Origin: Actinobacteria bacterium OK074
Lineage (GTDB): Bacteria > Actinomycetota > Actinomycetes > Streptomycetales > Streptomycetaceae
Length of the DNA stretch: 45,211 bases
NCBI GenBank assembly: GCA_001298575.1
Contig: LJCV01000293.1
Span: forward strand, 1-45,211
Direction of reading: 5' to 3'
Below are positions 23,173 to 32,197 of the stretch, in pieces. Position 1 is the stretch's first letter. Each line of letters begins with the position of its first letter. Position numbers and translations under genes: made by a program. Below the pieces are notes generated by a model that ran no database searches, was not told the DNA's origin, and saw only the letters and a list, made by a program, of their open reading frames with translations.

Positions 23173-24587
23173 CCGTACGGCCCATGACTTCACAGGCACC
23201 CGAATCCATCGTGCCCACCCACTGGTACAACGTCCTCTCCGACCTGACGGACGTCGAGGACGCGGCCCGGTTACGGCGGGCCCGCCCCCAGGACCAGGGC
23301 ACGTCACAGCCCGCCAACAGCCGCATCACCCCGCAGATACCGCTGACGATGTACCGGCAGAGCCTGAGCCGCGAACCGTTCATCGAGATCCCCGAGGAGG
23401 TTCGGCGGCAGTACCTGCGCTGGCGGCCCACACCGCTGCGCAGGGCGCGGAACCTGGAACTGCTGCTGGACACTCCCGCCCGGATCTACTTCAAGTACGA
23501 GGGCACCAGCCCGACCGGCAGTCACAAGCTCAACACCGCGCTGGCCCAGGCTTATTACTACAAGCAGGCCGGCGTGAAGGAACTGACCACGGGAACCGGA
23601 GCAGGGCAGTGGGGGTCCGCGCTCTCCCTGGCCGCCCGGATCCACGGGTTGCGCTGCACCGTCTACATGGTCCGCGTCAGCCACGAACAGAAGCCCTACC
23701 GCCGGGTGATGATGGAGATGAACGGCGCCCGGGTGGTGCCGAGCCCGAGCACCGGGACCTCGGCGGGGCGCACCGCGCTGGAACGGGACCCCGAGACCGG
23801 CGGCAGTCTGTCCATCGCCAACGCCGAGGCGTTCGAGCACGCGGCGGCCCTGGAGCACTGCAACCTGTCGGTCGGCAGCGGGGAGAACCACGTCCTGCTG
23901 CACCAGACGGTGATCGGCCAGGAGGCGCTGCGGCAGCTGGAGGCCATCGACGAGTTCCCGGACGTCGTCATCGGAGCGGTGGGCGCGGGCAGCAACTTCT
24001 CCGGGCTGGCCTTCCCGTTCTTCCACGAGAAGATCCGCACCGGCCGGGCCACCCGGTTCGTCGCCGTCGAACCGGAGGCGTGCCCCAAGCTGACCAAGGG
24101 CACCTACGCCTGGGACTACAACGACTTCACCGGTGTCACACCGATGACGAAGATGTACACCCTCGGCCACACCTTCGTCTCCCCCGGCATCCATGCCGGG
24201 GGGCTGCGCTACCACGGCGCCGCACCCCTGCTCAGCGCCATGTACGAGCAGAAGCTGATCGAGGCCGTCGCCCACCCGCAACAGGCCGTCTTCGAAGCCG
24301 GGCTCACCTTCGCCGAGCAGGAGTGGATCACCCCCGCCCCGGAGTCGGCCCATGCGATCCGGGCCGCCATCGACGAAGCGGTCCGGGCCCGCGAGGAAGG
24401 CCGGGCGAAGGTCATCCTCTTCAACCTGAGCGGCCACGGTCTGCTCGATCTGTCCGCCTACGACCACTACCTGAGCGGCCGTATGACGGACATGGCCGCG
24501 ACCGACGAGCAGATCCGCACCTCGCTCGACAGGCTCCCGCCGCAGGACGACGGGCAGCCGTCGGGCGCCGCGGCACGGTCCCGGTGA
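23169..24587 (+). CDS. TrpB-like PLP enzyme with altered catalytic motif
   Basis: 472 residues of the TrpB2-like fold-type II PLP family: WRPTPLRRARNLE, FKYEGTSPTGSHKLNTA with PLP Lys120, and a GAGSNFSG loop. The conserved ETGAGQWG of tryptophan synthase beta is GTGAGQWG here, so the glutamate that activates indole is Gly142. It therefore probably performs beta- or gamma-replacement/elimination with another nucleophile, possibly on a carrier-bound substrate since it directly follows the carrier protein. No trpA is present. Codon 35 is TTA (23271-23273), pointing to bldA control. It overlaps the next gene by TGATG. Confidence 0.86.
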   Translation: MTVRPMTSQAPESIVPTHWYNVLSDLTDVEDAARLRRARPQDQGTSQPANSRITPQIPLTMYRQSLSREPFIEIPEEVRRQYLRWRPTPLRRARNLELLLDTPARIYFKYEGTSPTGSHKLNTALAQAYYYKQAGVKELTTGTGAGQWGSALSLAARIHGLRCTVYMVRVSHEQKPYRRVMMEMNGARVVPSPSTGTSAGRTALERDPETGGSLSIANAEAFEHAAALEHCNLSVGSGENHVLLHQTVIGQEALRQLEAIDEFPDVVIGAVGAGSNFSGLAFPFFHEKIRTGRATRFVAVEPEACPKLTKGTYAWDYNDFTGVTPMTKMYTLGHTFVSPGIHAGGLRYHGAAPLLSAMYEQKLIEAVAHPQQAVFEAGLTFAEQEWITPAPESAHAIRAAIDEAVRAREEGRAKVILFNLSGHGLLDLSAYDHYLSGRMTDMAATDEQIRTSLDRLPPQDDGQPSGAAARSR

Positions 24588-26482
24588 TGTTCGCCGACAG
24601 CGGGTTCACCGTGGCCGTCGTGGGCTCCGGCCCCCGGGGCATCGCGGTGTTCGAGCGGCTCGCCGATCACCTCTCCACCGCGGTCCACGAGCACGGGCAC
24701 CGCACCGTGCACATCCTCCTGCTGGACTCGGTGGAGCCGGGCCGCGGCAAGGTCTGGCGCCGGGACCAGCCGCCGTGGCTGCTGATGAACACCGTCGTCG
24801 GTGAGCTGACGATGTTCCCGCCGGGCCGGGGCCGCACCTTCGCGCAGTGGCTGCTCCGGCACCCCGACCCGGAACTGAACGCGCTCGACGAGAACGACTG
24901 CGCACCGCGCCGGGCCTACGGCGAGTACCTCCACGACGTCTGCCAGGAGGCCCGGCGCCGGCTGCCCGACTCGGTGACGGTGACGGAGGCACGAGGTCTG
25001 GTCACCTCTGTGCGGCCGTGCCGGGAGCGCTATCTGCTGGAACTGGCCGCCGAGGGCGGCACCGGCGAACTCCTGGCCGACGCGGTGGTCCTGTGCACCG
25101 GTCACTCCGCCGCACCGGCCGCGTTCGCGCCGGAACTCCGGCGGGCCACGCGGGAGAACCCCGAACTGATCTGTCTCGGCGGGCAACCGGTGGCCGATCT
25201 GGACCTCGACTCCGTTCCCGCGGAAGCGCCCGTCGGCGTGCTCGGGCTCGGGCTGTCCTTCTACGATCTGCTGCTCTCCTTCAGCGTGGGCCGTGGCGGG
25301 TCCTTCCACCGCGACGGCGACCGGCTCCGCTACCTGCCCAGCGGCAAGGAGCCGGTCCTGTACGCCGGTTCGCGCAGCGGGATGCCCATCAGCACCCGGG
25401 GACACAACCAGAAGCCCGCCGCGGGCGGCCACTTCCGCCCGCGCTTCCTCACCGCGGCGTCCCTGGCCGCCCTGCGCGGCCGTGCCCTCGACACCCGGGG
25501 CACCCCGGCCCTGGACTTCGCGCGGGAGGTACTTCCGCTGCTGGTCGCCGAGGTGAACCTGGTCCACCTGCGATCACACTCCCGGCTGCGGCGGAGCCCG
25601 AGGGCCGCCGCGGCGCTCGTCGACGACCTCACCGCGCTCGGCCCCGACGTCAGTACCTGGCCCCGGGCCGTGGCCGCGCACGGCCTGGCGGACGTGGCGC
25701 CGGTGGACCTGGAGCGGCTGGGCCGCCCCTTCGCCGGACGGCGGTTCACCGATCCCGACGACTTCGGGCGCGAACTGCGCCGGCTGCTCCGCGCCGACCT
25801 GGCCGAGGCGCGCCTGGGCAACGTCGACGGCCCGCTCAAGGCGGCCCTCGACGTGATCCGGGACGCCCGGGACCTGCTGCGGTCCGCCCTGGAGTCGGGC
25901 GGCCTCTCGCCGTCGTCGCACCGGGACGACTTCCTCGCGCACATCGCCCCCCTCCTCTCCCTGCTGTCCACGGGGCCACCGCCGCTGCGTACCGAGCAGT
26001 TCCTCGCGCTCGCCGAGGCGGGCGTCGTGCACGTGGTCGGGCCGGACACCGCGTTCGGGTACGACCGCGAGCGGCGGCTGTTCACCGTGGAGTCCCCCGC
26101 GGTGCCGGGCTCGCGGCGGCACGTCTCGGCACTGGTCGACAGCCGCCTGCCCGCACCGGCGCTGTCGGCGACCGGCAATCCGCTGCTGCGGCAGCTGGCC
26201 GACGAGGGCGTGGTGGGCGAATTCGTCAACACCGCGCAGGACACCGCCTTCGCCACCGGAGGGCTGCGCGTCACTCCGGCGGAGGGCCGGCTGGTGCGTC
26301 CGGACGGCCAGGTGCACGGCGCCCTGTACGCCCTCGGTGTCCCCACCGAGGGTGCCCGCTGGTTCACCCAGATCGGCAACGGGCGCACCGCCAGCCGCAC
26401 GACGTTCCACCGCGAGGCCGACGCCATCGCGCTGAGCATCACCCGCCGCTGCCAGAGCCGTCCACCGGGGCCGGCGGTCTGA
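24587..26482 (+). CDS. FAD/NAD(P)-binding oxidoreductase, possible N-hydroxylating enzyme
   Basis: 631 residues. It starts with a Rossmann motif VAVVGSGPRGIAVFERL (Gly13, Gly15, Gly18) of the FAD/NAD(P)-binding family seen in N-hydroxylating flavoenzymes. A second dinucleotide region occurs around VGVLGLGLSFYDLLL, and the C-terminus carries YALGVPTEGARWFTQIGNG. From memory, enzymes such as CreE and FzmM, which oxidise aspartate to nitrosuccinate, have this size and family. However, no nitrosuccinate-lyase gene is visible here, so the substrate may differ. In a cluster with two diiron N-oxygenases, a third N-oxidising enzyme is plausible. TGATG coupling to the TrpB-like gene. Confidence 0.72.
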   Translation: MFADSGFTVAVVGSGPRGIAVFERLADHLSTAVHEHGHRTVHILLLDSVEPGRGKVWRRDQPPWLLMNTVVGELTMFPPGRGRTFAQWLLRHPDPELNALDENDCAPRRAYGEYLHDVCQEARRRLPDSVTVTEARGLVTSVRPCRERYLLELAAEGGTGELLADAVVLCTGHSAAPAAFAPELRRATRENPELICLGGQPVADLDLDSVPAEAPVGVLGLGLSFYDLLLSFSVGRGGSFHRDGDRLRYLPSGKEPVLYAGSRSGMPISTRGHNQKPAAGGHFRPRFLTAASLAALRGRALDTRGTPALDFAREVLPLLVAEVNLVHLRSHSRLRRSPRAAAALVDDLTALGPDVSTWPRAVAAHGLADVAPVDLERLGRPFAGRRFTDPDDFGRELRRLLRADLAEARLGNVDGPLKAALDVIRDARDLLRSALESGGLSPSSHRDDFLAHIAPLLSLLSTGPPPLRTEQFLALAEAGVVHVVGPDTAFGYDRERRLFTVESPAVPGSRRHVSALVDSRLPAPALSATGNPLLRQLADEGVVGEFVNTAQDTAFATGGLRVTPAEGRLVRPDGQVHGALYALGVPTEGARWFTQIGNGRTASRTTFHREADAIALSITRRCQSRPPGPAV

Positions 26483-26521
26483 GCCGCCCCGCACGGAACA
26501 CGCCTTCGCCATGGAGTTCCC

Positions 26522-28300
26522 ATGAGTTCCCGCACGCACTTCGAGACCGTGTCGCCCAGCGCCCCCACCGAGGCCCACCAGGAGTTCCGCGCCGCCCGGG
26601 ACGTACTGCTGCGGTACGCGCACGACCAGGCCCACGCGCACGAGGTCTTCCGCTGGCCCCGGCCGAAACACTTCAACTGGGCGCTGGACTGGTTCGACCC
26701 GGTGGCCCGGGACAACGACCGTCCCGCCCTGTGGGTGATCACCCCGGACGGCGACCGGCAGGTCTCCTTCGCGTACCTCGGCCGGCGCTCGGACCAGGTG
26801 GCCGGGTGGCTCCGCGCCCGCGGTGTGCGGCGGGGCGACCGCGTGGCCCTGCTCCTCGACAACGGCGTCGAGGTCTGGGAGCTGCTCCTGGCGCTGATGA
26901 AGCTGCGCGCCGTGGCCGTACCGCTGTTCACCACGCTGGGTCCCGAGGAGGTGGACGACCGGCTGCGGCGCGCGACCGTACGCCATGTGGTGGCGACCTC
27001 CGCCATCGCCGCCGCACCCGCCTTCCGGGACACGGCGCTGAGCGCCGTCCCGGGGCTCCGGGTCCAGGTGGGCGGTCCGGTCGACGGCTGGCAGCCGTGG
27101 ACGGACGCCGACCGGTTCACGGACGCCTTCGTGCCCGAGGGGCCCACCCCGGCCGACGAGCTGATGTGCTGCTTCTTCACGTCCGGGAGTACCGCGCGCC
27201 CCAAGCTCGTGGGGCACACCCATACGAGCTACCCGATCGGACACCTCTCGGGCATGTTCTGGGCGGGCCTGAAGCCCGGGGACACCCATCTGAACATCTC
27301 GTCGCCCGGCTGGGCCAAGCATCCCTGGAGTTCGCTGTTCGCGCCGTGGAACGCCGAGGCCCAGGTGGTCTCCGTGGACACCCGCCACGCCGACCCGGAC
27401 CTGGTCCTGGAAGCGCTGGAGCGCACCGCGGCGACCAGCGTCTGCGCGCCTCCGAGCATCTGGCGGCGGCTGGTCGCGGCCGGGCTCACCGGCCGGCGGA
27501 TCGCGCTGCGGGAGGCGATGAGCGTGGGCGAGCCGCTCACCGACGACATCGTGGACGCCGTCCGCGCGGCCTGGGGCGTCGTGGTGCGCAACGGATACGG
27601 CCAGTCGGAGGTGACGGCCGTGCTCGGTGTGGCGCCCGGGGGCCGCGCCGACCCCACCTCCCTGGGACGGCCGCTGCCCGGCTACCGGGTCGTCCTGTGT
27701 GCCCCGGACACGACGACGCCCGTGCGAGAGGGCGAGATCTGCCTCGATCCGGCCGACCGCCCGGCGGGGCTGATGCACGGCTACCTCGACCCGGTGGACA
27801 CCCCGCCCGCCGGACCCGGGGCCCTCTACCGCACGGGGGACCTGGCCCGCCGGGAGAGCGACGGCACGTTCACCTTCGTCGGACGTCTCAAGGACGTCTT
27901 CCACACCGCGGACGGTGTCCGCGTCGCACCCGCCGAACTCGAACGACGGCTGCTGGGCCATCCGGCGGTCGCCGAGGCCGCCGTGGTACCGGTGCCCGCC
28001 CAAGACGGCGGAGGTGCCTCCGAGGCCAAGGCGTACGTCCTTCTCGCGGACGGCTGGAACGCCGGTGCCGTCACCGCGGAAGCGGTCCTCGGGCACGTCA
28101 ACGGCGAGAACGGGGAGAACGGCAAGAGCGGCGAGGCCGTACGGCTGGCCGTGCTGGAGTTCGTGGACGAGTTGCCGCGCACCGAGTCCGGGAAGATCTT
28201 CCGGGACCGGCTGCGCCGGTTCGCGCGCTCTCCGCTCGTCGAGTTCACGGCCCCCGCGCCCACCGGCTCCCCGGCCGGAGGGCGGATCCGTGAAGCGTGA
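26522..28300 (+). CDS. Acyl-adenylating ligase (acyl-CoA synthetase-like)
   Basis: 592-residue ANL-superfamily enzyme. The P-loop is FTSGSTARPK (219-228), the adenine motif NGYGQSE (357-363), then YRTGDLARR, GRLKDVFHTADG and the C-terminal catalytic Lys558 in RTESGKIF. The SPGWAKHPWSS segment is like medium-chain/benzoate CoA ligases rather than NRPS amino-acid pockets, so a carboxylic acid without a free alpha-amino group is the likelier substrate, transferred to CoA or to the carrier protein at 22879. A short NGENGENGKSG repeat lies in the C-terminal domain (about 527-537). ATG start with GGAG 5 nt upstream. Confidence 0.85.
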   Translation: MSSRTHFETVSPSAPTEAHQEFRAARDVLLRYAHDQAHAHEVFRWPRPKHFNWALDWFDPVARDNDRPALWVITPDGDRQVSFAYLGRRSDQVAGWLRARGVRRGDRVALLLDNGVEVWELLLALMKLRAVAVPLFTTLGPEEVDDRLRRATVRHVVATSAIAAAPAFRDTALSAVPGLRVQVGGPVDGWQPWTDADRFTDAFVPEGPTPADELMCCFFTSGSTARPKLVGHTHTSYPIGHLSGMFWAGLKPGDTHLNISSPGWAKHPWSSLFAPWNAEAQVVSVDTRHADPDLVLEALERTAATSVCAPPSIWRRLVAAGLTGRRIALREAMSVGEPLTDDIVDAVRAAWGVVVRNGYGQSEVTAVLGVAPGGRADPTSLGRPLPGYRVVLCAPDTTTPVREGEICLDPADRPAGLMHGYLDPVDTPPAGPGALYRTGDLARRESDGTFTFVGRLKDVFHTADGVRVAPAELERRLLGHPAVAEAAVVPVPAQDGGGASEAKAYVLLADGWNAGAVTAEAVLGHVNGENGENGKSGEAVRLAVLEFVDELPRTESGKIFRDRLRRFARSPLVEFTAPAPTGSPAGGRIREA

Positions 28301-29552
28301 GCACGTGCTGCTGCTCGACCGGTGGGGCTACGACGCCTACCGGCACCCCGACGGCCGCCCCTATCTCGATCCGGACCGCTACGACGTCACTCTGGTGACC
28401 CTGCCGGAGAAGGCGCACGAACACCGCCCGGACGAGGTGTACCGGGTGGTGACGGCCGACACCTCGCACTCCGCGCACGTCCTGCGCGCGCTGCCCGAGA
28501 TACGGGGCGGGCCGCCGGTGGACCGCGTCGCCGCGGTGACCGAACGGCTGCTGGTGCCGGCCGCGGCCTTCCGCGAGGCGTTGGGCGTGCCAGGACTGGA
28601 CCTGACCCGGACGACCCTGTTCCGCCACAAGGTACTGATGAAGCGTCACATGGCGGCGGGCGGCGTGCGCACCCCGGAGTTCACCGGGATCTCCGGCCCG
28701 GCCGAGGCCGCCCCGCTCCTGGAGAAACACGGCAGGATCATCCTCAAGCCCGTCGACGGCTGGGCCGCACGGGGTGTCCACCGGGTGACGAGCCCCGCCG
28801 AACTGCGGCGGCTGGAGCGGACCGGCCTCGGGCACGAAGGGCCTTACGAGGCAGAGGAGTTCATCGACGGCACGCCCTGCCACATCGACAGCGTCGTCCG
28901 GGCGGGCCGCCCCACGGCGGCGATGGCCTCGCGCTACCTGGACCTCCTTCCCACCCTGGCCGCCGGTGACCAGCGCAGGTCCGTGGCCGTCGGCGAGGGG
29001 CGCTCGCGCGAGACACTGCTCGCGTTCAACCGGCAGGTGCTCGCGACGATGCCGTGGTTCTCCGGCGTCACGCACCTCGAAGTCTTCCTCGAACCGAGCG
29101 GGACCCCGGTCTTCTGCGAGATCGCCGCCCGTCCCGGAGGAGCCGGGGTCATTCCGTCGTTCCGGCACCGGTTCGGGGTGGATCTGCGGCTGGCCGCGCT
29201 CCTGGGCCAGCTGGGCCTCCCGCTGCCCCGGCCGCACGAGCGCCGGCCGGCGGACCGGGGTGCCACGGGCTGGCTGGTCTCCTACCCGACGGATCCCGCC
29301 CGGTGCCGCACCCCCGCGGAGCATCCGGACGCGGACTGGCTGATCCAGCTCACGTGGCTGACGGATCCGGACGGCTCCACCCCGCCGGCCGTCGTCACCG
29401 CGCGGGGACTGGCCGCCGCCACGGTCTGCGGGCCGGACCAGGAGACGGTGACGGAGCGGCTGGCCCGCGTCAGGGCATGGCTGACCGGGCACGGTCCGGC
29501 GCGGCTCGACCCGACGGCCGCCGTCCCGGCCCACGAGGGCCGTCCGGCATGA
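28290..29552 (+). CDS. ATP-grasp ligase 1
   Basis: 420 residues. An N-terminal pre-ATP domain (1-105) precedes the ATP-grasp fold with FRHKVLMKRHMAAGG, ATP-binding Lys153 in IILKPVDGWAARGV, EEFIDGTPCHID, and the metal-binding CEIAARPGG. This carboxylate-amine ligase family joins amino acids or other amines through an acyl phosphate. The GTG at 28290 has GGAGGG 7 nt upstream and overlaps the ligase end by 11 bp. It and the next gene would build one or two amide bonds of a small peptide without NRPS modules. Substrates unknown. Confidence 0.87.
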   Translation: MKREHVLLLDRWGYDAYRHPDGRPYLDPDRYDVTLVTLPEKAHEHRPDEVYRVVTADTSHSAHVLRALPEIRGGPPVDRVAAVTERLLVPAAAFREALGVPGLDLTRTTLFRHKVLMKRHMAAGGVRTPEFTGISGPAEAAPLLEKHGRIILKPVDGWAARGVHRVTSPAELRRLERTGLGHEGPYEAEEFIDGTPCHIDSVVRAGRPTAAMASRYLDLLPTLAAGDQRRSVAVGEGRSRETLLAFNRQVLATMPWFSGVTHLEVFLEPSGTPVFCEIAARPGGAGVIPSFRHRFGVDLRLAALLGQLGLPLPRPHERRPADRGATGWLVSYPTDPARCRTPAEHPDADWLIQLTWLTDPDGSTPPAVVTARGLAAATVCGPDQETVTERLARVRAWLTGHGPARLDPTAAVPAHEGRPA

Positions 29553-30871
29553 ACGTCCTCGTCCTGCACCGCGGTTCGCTGACCGCCAATCCCTATCACC
29601 GGTGGCTCGCGGACCACGACGGTGGCATCGTCCTGCTCGCCTGCCGGGACTCCCTCGACCGCCACGGGGAGCGGCTGCCGACCGGCGATCCCCGTTACCT
29701 CCACGCCGAGGCGCTCGACGCGTACGACACCGACAGCCTGCTGGAGGCCAGGGCCGCCGAGCTCGCCCGCCGGTACGGCGTCACACAGATCGTCGCCTGT
29801 CAGGAACGCGATCTGGAACGGGCGGCGCGCCTGCGGCAGGACCTCGCGCTCGTCGGGCCCCTCCCGGACGAGGTGGCGCCCTTCCGCGACAAGTGGACGA
29901 TGAAACACCGGGCCCGCCTGGCGGGACTGCCGGTCGCGGAGCACGCCCTGGTGACGAACCCGGACCGGCTGCTGGCCTTCGTGGGCCGCCACGGTCTGCC
30001 CGCGGTGGTCAAGCCCCGTCGCGGCGCGGGCTCGGTGGGCCTGCGCATCCTGACGGACAGGACGGAGGTCGACGGCTTCGTCGCCTCCGGAGCGTGCGCG
30101 CACCGGGAGCCCGCCTGGCTCGTGGAGTCCTTCGTTCCCGGCGGCATGTGCCACATCGACGGCCTGGTGACCGGGGGCAGGATCCGGTCGATGTGGCCGT
30201 TCCAGTACCTGTACACGCTGGCGTCCTTCCGCGAGGACCGCGACGCCCGGCTGGACCTGCCGTTCGACCCCGGCGACCCGCTCGCCCACCGGCTGCTCGA
30301 CTTCGGACGCGGAGTGCTCCGGGCGCTCCCGGGACCGGAGGACTTCGCCTTCCACATCGAGGTGTTCCGCACCCCGGAGGACGAGCTCGTGCTGTGCGAG
30401 GCGGCCTGCCGTGCGCCCGGAGCGGCCCTTCGGGACGTGCACCGGACGATGTTCGGGTTCGACCCGGCCCAGGCCGCGGTACGCGCCCAGCTCGGTCTGC
30501 CCCTACCGGCCGGGGCATCGGACCGCGTGCCCGCGCGGCCCCGCGTCCTGGCGGGCCAGATGCTCCTGATGAAGCGCCCCGGCACCGTACGCCGGCTGCC
30601 GGAGAGCCTGGAGGGATCTCCCGGCCTCGCCTGGCACCGGATCTTCGTCGAGGTGGGCGGGCGGATGACCGCGCCGACGTACTCGGCCGACGTACTCGCC
30701 GCCTTCGTGGTCAGCGGGCCCACCCGCGCGGTCTGCGAGCGACGCATGCGGGAACTGGACGTCCGGTTCCGCGCCGGGCTGGAGATCGACCCCGGAATCG
30801 ACCCCGGAATCGACTCCGGAACCGGCTCCGGAACCGGCTCCGAAGACGAAGTCCGAGGAGCGAGAACGTGA
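29549..30871 (+). CDS. ATP-grasp ligase 2
   Basis: 440 residues, ATP-grasp family: FRDKWTMKHRARLAGL, ATP-binding PAVVKPRRGAGSVGLR, VESFVPGGMCHIDG, and a metal-site segment LCEAACRAPGAA, in which the usual E.n.R has shifted to EAACR. It overlaps ligase 1 by ATGA. The C-terminus is a low-complexity tail, DPGIDPGIDSG then GTGSGTGSEDE, encoded by about five 12-bp tandem units (30785-30843), unlikely to be catalytic. It probably adds a second residue to the growing product. Confidence 0.85.
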   Translation: MNVLVLHRGSLTANPYHRWLADHDGGIVLLACRDSLDRHGERLPTGDPRYLHAEALDAYDTDSLLEARAAELARRYGVTQIVACQERDLERAARLRQDLALVGPLPDEVAPFRDKWTMKHRARLAGLPVAEHALVTNPDRLLAFVGRHGLPAVVKPRRGAGSVGLRILTDRTEVDGFVASGACAHREPAWLVESFVPGGMCHIDGLVTGGRIRSMWPFQYLYTLASFREDRDARLDLPFDPGDPLAHRLLDFGRGVLRALPGPEDFAFHIEVFRTPEDELVLCEAACRAPGAALRDVHRTMFGFDPAQAAVRAQLGLPLPAGASDRVPARPRVLAGQMLLMKRPGTVRRLPESLEGSPGLAWHRIFVEVGGRMTAPTYSADVLAAFVVSGPTRAVCERRMRELDVRFRAGLEIDPGIDPGIDSGTGSGTGSEDEVRGART

Positions 30872-32154
30872 CGAAGGCATCTCCCGACCGGGTGGAGCCG
30901 GCCGCCCCCCCCCCCCCCCCGTCCTCGGCCCTGCGTCTGCCGGGCTTCCGCCTGCTGTTCACCGCGGCTCTGGTCAACAACACCGGCGGCGAGATCACCC
31001 TGCTGGCCTATCCCCTGGTGGCCGTGGTCCTGCTGCACGCCACCGTCGGGCAGGTGGGCCTGCTGGCCGCCGCCGGCACGCTCGCGTTCCTGGTGATCGG
31101 CCTGCCCGCTGGCGTCTGGGTGGACCGGGCCGCCGAGCGTCGCCGCGTCCTGATCGCCGCGGACCTCACCCGCTTCGTGCTGCTGGCCTCGGTGCCCGTG
31201 GCCTGGTGGCTGGGCCGCCTCAGCCTGGCGCAGCTGGTGGCCGTGGCGTTCCTGACCGGATGCTGCCGGGTGTTCTTCGACGTGGCGGCCCAGAGCTACC
31301 TTCCGGGACTGGTGGGGCCGCGGGACCTGGTGTCGGCCAACGCCGCTCTGACCGGAGCCAACTCCGGTTCCCAGATCGTGGGACGGGCCCTGGGCGGGTT
31401 CCTGATCCAGGGACTCACGGGGCCCGTGGCCATGGGCGTGAACGCGCTGACCGCCCTGTGGTCGGCGGGCTGCGTCCTCCTCATCCGGGACGACCGGCCG
31501 CGGTCCACCGCGACGCCCGGGCCCGTGCCGCTCCGCCAGGGCATCCGGGAGGGCCTGCGCCATGTCGTGCGGGACCCGGTCCTTCGTCCGGCCGCGATCT
31601 CCAGCGGCCTGGGGAATCTGTTCATCAGCATCAACGTGACGATGCTGCCCGTGGTGCTGATCCGTGACGTGGGCCTCTCCGAGGGAGGGGTCGGCCTGTT
31701 CTTCTCGGTCGCGGGCGTCGGGTCCGTGCTCGGTGCGGTCTTCACTCCGTCGCTGATCCGGAGATTCGGGTACGGGCGGGTCCTGTGGCTCTCCGCGGCG
31801 CTCTGCGCTCCCCTGTACCTCCTGCTGCCCCTGGCGGACCACGGCGGCCGGCTCGTCGTCGCGGCCGGGGCGTTCCTCGTCATGAACCTGCGGAACATGA
31901 TCGGCAACATCATCCTGGTCAGTTACCGGCAGCGGGTGACGCCGGACCACCTGCTCGGCCGGGTCAACGCCACCATGCGCTTCGCCCTCTGGGGAATGCT
32001 CCCGATCGGCTCGGGACTGTCCGCGCTCATCGCCGGCCTCTCCGGCGCCAGGGCCGCGCTCTGGGTGGCGGCCTTCGGGACGGCACTGGCATGGATACCG
32101 GTGGCACTGTCACCGCTCAGCACCATGCGAGAACTGCCGCCGGCTCCCTGTTGA
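30868..32154 (+). CDS. MFS transporter 1
   Basis: 428-residue, about 12-TM major facilitator. The cytosolic N-terminus has a run of prolines encoded by a 16-C homopolymer (30905-30920), followed by the first helix. It shares SVPVAWWLGRLS and other segments with the MFS protein at 17517, so the cluster has two related exporters. GTG 30868 overlaps the ATP-grasp stop by GTGA and has GGAG upstream. Role: efflux of the product, possibly self-resistance. Confidence 0.85.
   Translation: MTKASPDRVEPAAPPPPPSSALRLPGFRLLFTAALVNNTGGEITLLAYPLVAVVLLHATVGQVGLLAAAGTLAFLVIGLPAGVWVDRAAERRRVLIAADLTRFVLLASVPVAWWLGRLSLAQLVAVAFLTGCCRVFFDVAAQSYLPGLVGPRDLVSANAALTGANSGSQIVGRALGGFLIQGLTGPVAMGVNALTALWSAGCVLLIRDDRPRSTATPGPVPLRQGIREGLRHVVRDPVLRPAAISSGLGNLFISINVTMLPVVLIRDVGLSEGGVGLFFSVAGVGSVLGAVFTPSLIRRFGYGRVLWLSAALCAPLYLLLPLADHGGRLVVAAGAFLVMNLRNMIGNIILVSYRQRVTPDHLLGRVNATMRFALWGMLPIGSGLSALIAGLSGARAALWVAAFGTALAWIPVALSPLSTMRELPPAPC
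30905..30920 (+). repeat. 16-base C homopolymer inside a coding region
   Basis: An uninterrupted run of C codes for part of the proline stretch near codon 13 of the MFS gene. Slippage here would frameshift the exporter. It may be a biological slippery tract or a sequencing length error; the reading frame is intact as given. Confidence 0.8.
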
Positions 32155-32197
32155 TTTTCCGCCGGATTCCACGGAGAGAATACGGAGAGAATTTCGA

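Noticed and set aside
24847..28293. 1148-residue ORF overlapping the FAD protein and ligase
   Set aside because: Arg/Pro/Gly-rich out-of-frame reading of two well-supported genes.
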